The position numbers and the translations under genes were made by a program. The notes beneath the pieces are model-generated. The model was not told where the DNA came from, did not search any database, and was given only the letters and a program-made list of their open reading frames with translations. Of a DNA stretch of 64,000 nt, positions 55,944-64,000 are shown piece after piece. Every line of letters starts with the position of its first letter. Positions within the stretch are counted from its first letter, which is position 1. Source of the DNA: Parietichytrium sp. I65-24A (taxonomy: Eukaryota; Sar; Bigyra; Thraustochytrida; Thraustochytriidae); assembly GCA_012862575.1 (NCBI GenBank), contig BLSF01000047.1, positions 63,853-127,852 on the forward strand, written 5' to 3'.

Positions 55944-57053
55944 AACCGTAACTAATTTCGCACCTTATTCGTTCCATGGTGCTAACCTTCTGTATTTCTC
56001 ACCAAGTAACTTTTTCTTCACTAACGCCAAGCCTTTTGCGATGGATCCCCCGATGCATGCCAATGCTTTTACGTCCAAGCGTTCTAAAAAGTTGTGATCG
56101 TTTGCAATCCGGAACTTAAAAGTTATAAAGATCAAGTCGATGAGATGGCAGTGGGAACCCATGACACAAAGCGTTCACAAGCAGACAACACACAGAAAGT
56201 CAACCCGCCACTTCTACCACGTTGCTTAATGAGCACTACAGCACCACCCATACCATGATTGTTATATTCACCGCTAGACAATCCAGGGAACAACGAACAA
56301 AGAGCGACCGCGACACTCTACCATCTTTACTACTGATAGCAGTACCATCCAGCTGCTCCCTCAGTGAGAACAAAGAACTGCTCATTCTGTCCGTTTGGTC
56401 GTTGCGGGAAATGAACTTGAAAGCAAATGCATAATCGAAAATTTCTTCGAAAGTCTTTCGAAACTATACAAAAACTATTCGGCGGCAAGAAGGTCTCTTG
56501 GCCTTACAATAGAGCGCAGCAGCAAAGGCAAGACTTGACTGCTCTCAAAGACAAAGGTTAAAATGTTGAATGTTGAATGTTGAAAGAAATGGCAAAATGC
56601 AATGTGCAAAGTGCAATGTGCAAAAGGTCCAAAACGCCACTCTTGCCGTGCTAATGTAGAATTAAGAAACAGAGAAACAGAGAAAGCGATCGACCAATTG
56701 CCGTGTTAAGAGACGACAAAGGAGAGCGCAGGCTGTTGGGACTTGCTACTCCGCGGCTAAGCCACACGGGCGAAAAAAAGCGAAAGTGAAAGCGAAAGTA
56801 CGAACGAATCGAAGCGGCGCTCAGAGTCGCGCATACAACAGCGGGAAAGACATCCCTCTCGACCCTTCCCTCCTGTCAGTCCAACTCTCCAACTCTCCGT
56901 CTCTCCATCTCTCAGGTGCCAACCAACTCTCTCGCCTGTCGGATCGACCCGGGGCTCTCGTGTCGCGCCAAAGGGAAGGCGGGCGTCATTTTGAGGAGCT
57001 GAAGCGGCAGGGCTGCTTTGGGTGGCGATTTCGAGGCAACGCGCAGAGAAAGG
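55944..57053. other. Intergenic region, short repeats only
   Basis: GTTGAAT repeats (56562-56585), GCAATGTGCAAA repeats (56597-56628) and GCGAAAGTGAAA repeats (56770-56800). No gene recognised. Confidence 0.5.
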
Positions 57054-59412
57054 ATGTCGTCTACGCAGCAGACGCAGCAGGCGCAGCGGGGTCACCAGGC
57101 CCCTTCGCGGAGGCTCGATCATGTTTACGGTAAGTTTGGATGCAAAGTGGGGGTTTGTGGTTTGGAGGCTGGAGGCTGGAGGCTGGAATCTAACGTGTGT
57201 CTTGGTTTGACGGATGTTTCTTCTTCGGGGCGGCGCAGACCCGACGTATGCTGCATCGGGGTATCGAGATCATGCTCGCGCAACGCAAAGGGCTGCCAGA
57301 AACTCTGTTCAGAGGGTTCCGGTTCACGATAACTTGTTTTCGGAAATACCTTCAGTCTATCAAAGCCACGAGATGCGCACAGTTACGAAGAGTGACATTC
57401 CTTCGCATGTGGACGCGTCCTTCAAGGGCGTCCAGAGCAACTCTGGCGTCACAATGAACGCAGTCTCGGGGTCGAATCGCTACAAGTATTTCAAGCGGCC
57501 GGTGGTGCCGGTCTTGCATAGTGCGCCCCCGGAATATCTCTTGGCTCGCGCAGAAGATGAAGTCCCCGTCGACAACCTTGATGGAGGCGCCTCTGCAGTG
57601 GAAGACCTGAGCGAGAGCGCGTCTGGCCCAACAACAAAGGGCATTCAGACGGACTTTCGCGAGTCCGAGGCGCAAACAGATCCTTACACCCCAGATTTTA
57701 TCATTCCTGCTGGTGCGAACCCGGAGCCGGAAATACTCACGCTGGCAGGGCTGTCGCATAATAAAGGGCTTCCAGCTACCATGGAGGAGGTCGAGATGAT
57801 CGAGCGCGCGAGGGAGAAGAAGAAATTTCTGAACAGCCTCCCTCCGATCACCGATGAGGCGTCGTTCAACCTGCGCAAGCGCATGATGGAGGAGCAAGAA
57901 CTTAAAGACTTCAAGTATCGCGAGCAGGACATCGACAGAGTTCAAGCAGAGCATCTCAGGCTCATCAAACAAGCGCTGGAAGACCGGGAGGCGGAGCAAC
58001 AATTCGTATCGGAGCAGCGCATCGAGGCACTGCGACAGTCCAAGCTCGAGGAGAAGGACATGAAGTTGTTGGAAATTCAAAAGCAGAGAATTAAGCAACT
58101 ACGCAAGCTTGCGAAGGCCAGGGCTGCAGTCGATCCCAAGAATCCAAGCCATGCGATCATTACGGAGTACAACAACTACGCTTCTAAAACGTACGCACCA
58201 GTTTCTCGTGATGGCCCCGGCCTCCAAAGCACGAGGCGCAGTGGCGTGGAGTCCAAATCTGTGGACGGTCAATTTCTTGATGACTTTAGTGGGTTCCTGC
58301 ACTTGGAGGGCTCTTTGAGCACTAAAGTTCAAAACGCAAACGTGAAGAAGCCTCGGCGTGCACAGGTCAAATCTGCAGAAGAGAGAAAGAGACAAAATGT
58401 AATCAAACATCTGGACTGGATGGACAACCTACTTAAAAGCAGGACCGGGGGCGCAAAATCTCCTGTGCCCGCAGGGTCGCCAACGAGAGATGTGGCCGCA
58501 GCCGACGAAGACAAGGACGAGGATGCAGGCATGGTATGGCGCCGTCGCGCAGAAAAACTTGTGCGCCCTCCAACCCCCAAAGCAGATCATGTCGCAGAAA
58601 GCGCGACTCAAAAGACGTCATCCAATCTGGCTGCTCCGGAAGGATTGGAGACGGCGGTTACCTTATTGCAGAGACTCCTTCGTGGCCGTGCAATTCAGAC
58701 TATGATGTACGAGGGCCGCTACAAAAGGCAAGAGCTTATTCGCGAGCTCCGTACCGAGGAGGACCTGGATTCCGAAGAAGCGCTCGAGGCACAAGAACGG
58801 GCTGACGCCGAGCTGGAGAAAGAGCAAAAGGCAGAAGATGCTGCCTGGAGCGCCGTCCAGGGAGAAGTTGTCTCCTCCACCTTGGACCTTCTCTCCAAGG
58901 AGCTTGTGCGAATGCAACAGGAGCGACAGCTCCGCTCTCTGATGGCAGACGCTGTGGAAACAAGGCGTCGAAGGGAAATGTTGCAGGCTGGAACCAGGCA
59001 GGCCGAAGAAATGCAGAGGGAGCGTGAGGATGAAGTTTACAGACAGCTCATGCTTGTGCATCAGGCAACAGTAGATAGCTATTTTGACGAGATCATGGGT
59101 GAATGCATCGAGGTTGCGGCTTCAGAGCAGGCGCAGGCAGAGGCAGAGGTTCCACGGCCATCTTCGGCTACGACACGGCCAGACGCAGACGGCCAGATTG
59201 TTCAGGAACTCGTTTCCTCATTTTTGCTGCCTCATGTGAAGCGCGAAACGGTGCGGAGCCAGCTGGAACAAGAGGAGAGGCGTTTCGTGCACGCTACCCA
59301 CAAGAGTATTTACGACATGATGAAGGACATTGAAGGGACTGGGGCCGACGAGGGCTCCTCAAAATCGTTATTATCAAGGTCAGATTCGTCAATGTCAGGC
59401 GACGCAAAATGA
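57054..59412 (+). CDS. CFAP91: Cilia- and flagella-associated protein 91 (MAATS1/AAT1), two exons
   Basis: Exon 1 is 57054-57129 and exon 2 is 57239-59412; the 109-base intron starts GTAAGT and ends GCAG. The spliced product is 749 residues. The junction creates RRLDHVYDPTYAASGYRDH, which is the conserved CFAP91 start; without splicing this motif is broken. Further landmarks are GIQTDFRESEAQTDPYTPDF, EILTLAGLSHNKGLPATMEEVEMIERAREKKK (two adjoining stretches) and a long charged coiled coil to about residue 320. An IQ-like helix (VTLLQRLLRGRAIQTMM) lies near 500. In Chlamydomonas and mammals CFAP91 scaffolds the calmodulin- and spoke-associated complex at the base of radial spokes. It therefore implies a motile 9+2 axoneme, consistent with the kinesin-2 at 5551-8112. 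Confidence is high. Confidence 0.92.
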
Positions 59413-59570
59413 GAGCGCGAGAAATCCGCCAACTGTATAATTATAACTTCGACTTTTGAAAAGCAGTTTGTTTTTTCGTCATTCCTCTCTCCTCGTTTCC
59501 CCGCGATTGTCAAGTGCAGTGTATCGTTCAAATATTGCAAAGTGCGTTCCGATTAGGGCAGCAAAATGAG

Positions 59571-60435
59571 TCACTTCGCTGCGGCGAGTTTATTCAAATA
59601 CTCTTGGAGATACCTGTCCACCTCGCTCCAAGAATTGAGCCTGCAGACTGATTCGTGCATTGTCTCGTCATCTGCGATCTGATTCCATGCGTAGTTGCCG
59701 AACAGGACAGTTGGGATGCCGTTTTTCGAGGAACATTCGTTGCAGTATTTTGGGCTGTCATCGATGAGCAGGACTGCACCGATTTCTTTGCACATCTCCG
59801 ACTTGCTTCTTTTGGTGTGGCATTCTGCGTCTATGAAGTTGAGACCACCATTTACAACCAAAAGTTAGTCTCAGCCACAGACACTCCACCCTTTTTCTTT
59901 CAGAATTCACACCCAAGGATAGTCACGTCTCCACTGTCTCCACAACAAAAAGCTTACCTGGATGCGGGCTATGCTTTGCCCAGTGATTGCCCATGAGCAC
60001 GTCCGTAAAGACGCCGGGGAAGTGCCTTTCGAGCCACTCGACAGTTTCCTGCTCGACCTCGTGCTGCCGACTCGTCACCACGAAGAACTCAAAATGAGGT
60101 GCATATTTCTCCAGCGTGGCTCTCGCGCCAGGCACCGGTTCAATGTTCCTAAAGTGCTCCGTTTGGAAGAACTCAAACACTTTAACCACGGACTCCTCCA
60201 GCGTGCCTCCCCACACCTCACTGAACGAGTAGCTGTGAAACGTCGCCGCGTCCAACTCGGAGCCGTACTTTTCATTGTGAAATCTAATCAACGCGGGCAC
60301 GAACCCTCCCAGCACCTCGTCCAAGTCCACTGCAATTCTTGGCCTGCTGCTTATGTCCGCTCCTTTGCCCTTGAGCAGCCTCGCGCGAAGCAAAAGCGCC
60401 AAGCTCACGCACGCGAACACCGACTCGCCCAGCAT
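59571..60435 (-). CDS. HAD-superfamily phosphatase (NT5C-like), two exons
   Basis: Exon 1 is 59958-60435 and exon 2 is 59571-59830; the 127-base intron starts GTAAGC and ends ATAG. The product is 245 residues. A second acceptor six bases further on (CGCAG, exon from 59824) would also keep the frame and drop two residues. HAD motif I is VDLDEVLG, with the nucleophile Asp and the DxD acid. Motif II lies in FFVVTSR, the motif III lysine probably in KRSK, and motif IV is LLIDDSPKYC. This resembles deoxyribonucleotidase-type (NT5C) or related small HAD phosphatases; the substrate is not determinable. The first 35 residues include a hydrophobic stretch (ACVSLALLLRARLLKG) that may be a signal anchor or targeting sequence. 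The start is the ATG at 60435. Convergent with CFAP91. Confidence 0.78.
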
Positions 60436-61095
60436 GGCTTCTACAGTCAGCACTCTCAGCAATGTCCTCGCGACTTGAACTCTTTCTTTCTATCGATCTT
60501 TCTTTATTTCTTTCTCTTGTGCGCCTGTCTTTGCGGTCTTTTCAATCAAATGTTCATTTCAGTTTGACTAGTTTGACTTGTTTGACTGATTGATTGTCGA
60601 CTGACTGTGAACGAAGTTCTCAATTCACTGTCAACAAAACCAATTTGGCGAAATTGCACAACCCAACAAATATGGGGATGCACGCATGGTGCGACTATTA
60701 TACTTTTGAGTACTAGGAAGGTTATGATGAACAAAGAGAGTTCGTTTTGTGCTCATTGCTGAATGCTACAGTTTAGTAGAATTTAGAATTTGGTGTCTGG
60801 AATAAGTGTAGCGTTTTATTTGGCCAAGTCATTCGTGGCAAAGGGCTCAAAGGGCGGCTCCGTGAGAGGCGTTTCCGCGAGGTGAAAAGAATATAGAATC
60901 CGTTTGACAGGTCAGCAGGGGAAGCCCATACAGCGACAAATCGATTGGAGAACGTTTGCGGATATGGCCTCAAAACCATGAATGCAGTTTTACTTTATAT
61001 TTCAAAAACAGCATTGGAAAAAACACTTGGTTTTTAGATTACCTTTTGGATGGAGGTTCATGGTGGGTTTCATCGCCCATCTATCCGCCATCTGA
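60436..61095. other. Intergenic spacer, nothing recognised
   Basis: TTTGACTAG/TTTGACTTG direct repeats near 60563-60590. No gene or RNA seen. Confidence 0.5.
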
Positions 61096-63849
61096 TTACA
61101 CGCTTCGATTGAGGTTACCCAGTAGTTTGCCCCAAGACTTCAGCAAAGTGCTGTTTTCAGGATCTACTCGCATTTCAGCTATTTTATCTTCTAAAAAGTT
61201 GCCCCAAGGGTTGAAAGAAGCACCCTCCGACGTGTCTTCAGCTGATTTCCGCTTTAAGGTGTTCCTTTCCACTTCTTGTCCAGACATGAGCATTGAGATA
61301 TCCGTGTCTAGTAGTAGAGAAACGGAATTAGCATGTTCACCGGGCCGGTTCCAAAGACATAATTGAGCAGTTGGCGATTCAAACTGAGAGAGTTCGCTCG
61401 GTCTCTCCAAATTCTTCACTACATAAAGCAGTGCAGTGGCGTGAACGCACTTGCCTTCGCGGCCAGCTACGCACGAGCACCATGCTCCCTCACACTCCGC
61501 GATTTCGCAAATCGGGGTGTCCCCCGCTAGAGGCTTTGTGGCAAGCACGACACATACTTGCACCGGCGTGGACATCACTAATCGCGGGCAGAGAAACTTG
61601 AAAGCGCAGCAATTTGCTCGACCTTCGATTGTTGGTAGAAAAGCTAAACTGAAGAGACAGGCACAATCGAGAACCCGCCTAAATTCTTCTGTGAGAACTT
61701 GTTGCGTACCTTGCCCCCTGAAATAGTCCTCAATGGGGCGCCCGTCGGCCATGAACGGAGCTCGACTTTTGATCTTGTCCAGATTGGAGATCCATCCGGT
61801 CTCTCGAGTAATACAATGCTTGAACAAATGGTCCTCTGGGATCGCCGGAGAGCTTACGCGCCCCTGAGAAAGAAGGTAATCTATGAGGCAGCGGGAGTCC
61901 GAGGATAGATCGACCAAGTCCTCATTTCCGTTTTCCTGAGCCAGCTGGGTCTTGACGCTCGTCCTTAAAGCTGCAAGACTGGACACCACTCCTGCTTGCT
62001 TGATTGGAATCTTTCGAACATTGAGCCACGTCTTGAGGGTGGCCGCTGACGCTTTATCAACCTCCTCCATGGTGAGAAAAGATCTTGGCACCATGTCATA
62101 AGTGAGCTTGCTTGGCACGGTAGTCTGTAGGTCAAGACGAAGAACCTTGTTGAGAACTCGAGACACTCTATGGCGGTATTTCGCGTTCTCGAGACACTTA
62201 CAATCGCTTCGTCGACAACGCTGACCGGTGGCGATGAGTGCCGAAGCGTCACGATCGTACAACGGATCGCCAACATGTTGCGGGATGGAGAGACGTTGGT
62301 CAAGTGAAGGCGCAGACCCATCCAACGGCTGGATAACTTGCTCATCTAAATTATTCGAAGCCCAGAACACCATGCCTTGGCAAAATGCTGCGCGTGCAAA
62401 ATCCATGTCTTGCACCATCGTATCTTCGCTAGGAATTGATCGGGACGCTGTATTTGAAATTTGCGCGCGGCATTCTCGCGCAAGTGCCCGATGAGAGAGC
62501 ATTTCGTCACAGGTAGACGGCAAAGACATAGCTGCGCCATTGGCGCCGTGAAACGCCGTATAACACTTGAATATAATATTCTTCACTGCATCAAAAGCCG
62601 TCGCTGCACTGATTCCAGCATGTTTGCAATATTCATTTCCCGCGAGGAGACTGTAAGCCAGACATACCTGTGCAGCAATCTCAGCATAAGTCTGCTTTCG
62701 TCCATACACACTAAAAGACTTCGCGATGAGATCGCCAAGGTCCGCCTTCACTCCTCCAGCATCATAAGCCTGCTTTGAAGATGGATTCGCCTTCTCCTTC
62801 CCAGACCCTTGGTTGCCCAAGCTCATTTTCGGCCACAGGTCATACACCGGCTTATTGAGACTGGGTGGCGCACCAGATAAGTTATAAACAGTTGCACAGC
62901 CCGATTCGAAACCTCCGCGTTCGACTCGCACAACAGGAACGCCGGCATGGCACAAGAAGTCACTGTCAATCGTAAGGACAAAGTCAAGACATCTGCGTTG
63001 TACGAGATGCACGATTTGGTGGTAAGCTCCATCTGGTGCGCAGATGAACGGCACCCCTTCGTCCTCAAGGCGAAAAACCAACTCGTCCACCAGAGCAACC
63101 GTTACGCGAGCTTTGGCTTTGCAGAGCATAGCACCAAGCTCCGCGTGAGTCATTTTGGCAAAGGTACTAATTTGCGCGAGTTCCTTTTCGCTGAATGCTT
63201 GGCCCTCAGCAACGCCCAGCATATTCTTGTTTACGCCAGCGAAGTTTTGCTCCGCGAATTCTTCGTCTTGGAACTCACCGGCTTCCAGACCTGCTACAAG
63301 CGGTGAGGGTTTCCACGCATCGAAGTCCGGGAAGTCCGGAAAAACCGGAGGGCTCTCGATTGGAGTTTCGGCAGCCTCTTCGTGCGCGACAGCTTTCTCA
63401 ACAGGTGTGCCAAGGATTTTCATTAGTTCGTCTCTAAATTGATTCTGAGGGAGAAACTGCTCGAAATCCTCTTCACATAAATCCTCAGGACCGGCCTCTG
63501 CATGCTCTCCGCTGAGTTTTCTGGCTATGGCTGCTTCTATCAATTTGATCTGCCGAAGCCTTCTCCGCTCCCTCTTTTCCTCCGTCTTCTCCTTCGCCTT
63601 CACTCCAGCACCATCAAACACTGGTACCAAAGCCACGCCAACATCGCGTAGATACATCACCCATCGCAGAAAGCTCTCCACAATGGGTTCGTAGTCACCT
63701 TTGCCCAAGGCTTCCGCGTGGGTCCACGCGAAGCAGTGTAGCCAGACATTGCCTTCCACGCCGACCTTTCTGCCGTAGAGAAACTTGTACATGTCCGTCA
63801 CATACACCTTGTGCGACTCCAGTCGCTCGAAGAGATCGGGAACAACCAT
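61096..63849 (-). CDS. FEN1/EXO1-like nuclease-fold protein fused to SAP-like and SWIM domains
   Basis: A 917-residue intronless protein with ATG at 63849 (a GTG lies seven codons upstream). Residues 15-110 match the XPG N-region: VGVEGNVWLHCFAW, then a VFDGAGVKAKEKTEEKRERRR basic helix in two parts. After an acidic insert, residues 245-315 match the XPG I-region (FICAPDGAYHQIVHL, LTIDSDFL). Residues 396-420 resemble the helix-three-turn-helix (YSLLAGNEYCKHAGIS). Several metal-binding acids differ from active FEN/EXO1 enzymes: the usual PYEADAQ reads PDGAYHQ and the first Asp is Glu. A SAP-like helix pair lies near 604-632. A SWIM zinc site, CSC-x7-CVH, is at 791-803, followed by LCLWNRPG, a tail often seen after SWIM in transposon-linked proteins. 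It could be a DNA-binding protein with lost or altered nuclease activity, or a domesticated mobile-element protein. Confidence 0.7.
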   Translation of the reverse strand: MVVPDLFERLESHKVYVTDMYKFLYGRKVGVEGNVWLHCFAWTHAEALGKGDYEPIVESFLRWVMYLRDVGVALVPVFDGAGVKAKEKTEEKRERRRLRQIKLIEAAIARKLSGEHAEAGPEDLCEEDFEQFLPQNQFRDELMKILGTPVEKAVAHEEAAETPIESPPVFPDFPDFDAWKPSPLVAGLEAGEFQDEEFAEQNFAGVNKNMLGVAEGQAFSEKELAQISTFAKMTHAELGAMLCKAKARVTVALVDELVFRLEDEGVPFICAPDGAYHQIVHLVQRRCLDFVLTIDSDFLCHAGVPVVRVERGGFESGCATVYNLSGAPPSLNKPVYDLWPKMSLGNQGSGKEKANPSSKQAYDAGGVKADLGDLIAKSFSVYGRKQTYAEIAAQVCLAYSLLAGNEYCKHAGISAATAFDAVKNIIFKCYTAFHGANGAAMSLPSTCDEMLSHRALARECRAQISNTASRSIPSEDTMVQDMDFARAAFCQGMVFWASNNLDEQVIQPLDGSAPSLDQRLSIPQHVGDPLYDRDASALIATGQRCRRSDCKCLENAKYRHRVSRVLNKVLRLDLQTTVPSKLTYDMVPRSFLTMEEVDKASAATLKTWLNVRKIPIKQAGVVSSLAALRTSVKTQLAQENGNEDLVDLSSDSRCLIDYLLSQGRVSSPAIPEDHLFKHCITRETGWISNLDKIKSRAPFMADGRPIEDYFRGQGTQQVLTEEFRRVLDCACLFSLAFLPTIEGRANCCAFKFLCPRLVMSTPVQVCVVLATKPLAGDTPICEIAECEGAWCSCVAGREGKCVHATALLYVVKNLERPSELSQFESPTAQLCLWNRPGEHANSVSLLLDTDISMLMSGQEVERNTLKRKSAEDTSEGASFNPWGNFLEDKIAEMRVDPENSTLLKSWGKLLGNLNRSV

Positions 63850-64000
63850 CTTGTCCCGCCACTTTGCCACTTTGTCACTTTGCTACTGCGACAGCTTTTG
63901 CCACCGCGCGTCTACGTTCTCTGCGCTGCCAACACCATCCAAAGCTACAAATTGTATTATATTAGATCACTCGAGGTTTCCACATGTTTCCACGTCGCAA
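63850..64000. other. Upstream region of the nuclease-fold gene to window end
   Basis: 151 bases with CACTTTGCCACTTTGTCACTTTGC direct repeats directly before the ATG; no other feature. Confidence 0.5.

Overview
This 64 kb window is nuclear DNA from a compact-gene, flagellate, unicellular eukaryote. Coding regions are long and mostly intronless, and five short introns of 108 to 131 nt with GT-AG ends can be placed. The genes belong to eukaryote-only systems: a spliceosome factor, Golgi tethers, a kinesin-2, an ER protein and a cytochrome oxidase assembly factor. Two genes, a kinesin-2 motor and a CFAP91 homologue, imply a motile cilium, which argues against red algae and higher fungi. The mix of a TmcB-like membrane protein, a secreted M6 peptidase, a mitochondrial malic enzyme and few introns would fit a stramenopile such as a thraustochytrid. 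That placement is inference and low confidence.

Layout. Positions 1-8112: the 3' part of a CWC2-like splicing factor, a TRAPPC9/Trs120 gene and, tail to tail with it, a kinesin-2. Positions 8113-25423 are gene-poor: only a 1578-residue TmcB-like membrane protein and an M6 metallopeptidase, separated by 2-4 kb spacers full of simple repeats. Positions 25424-36000: a DYRK kinase tail to tail with an EDR2-C protein, a short gene with a transposase-like zinc-binding tail, a JmjC/cupin protein with a SET-like tail, and malic enzyme. Positions 38900-48100: UDP-glucose 4-epimerase, an ERp29-like protein whose 3' coding end overlaps an ankyrin/coiled-coil/IQ protein on the other strand, a spliced 112-residue conserved protein, an unrecognised helical protein and COA7. 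A 726-base assembly gap lies at 48309-49034, flanked by near-identical sequence. Positions 50721-63849: a three-exon IMP dehydrogenase homologue, COG7, a two-exon CFAP91, a two-exon HAD phosphatase and a nuclease-fold/SWIM fusion protein.

The genes form no operon or obvious pathway cluster. Two functional pairs can be pointed to: TRAPPC9 and COG7 (Golgi tethering), and kinesin-2 and CFAP91 (cilium). No tRNA, rRNA or CRISPR array was found.

The strongest oddities are two. The IMP dehydrogenase homologue has alanine in place of the catalytic cysteine and a rewritten NAD loop. The FEN/XPG-like protein has altered acidic residues and is joined to SAP-like and SWIM zinc-binding segments.
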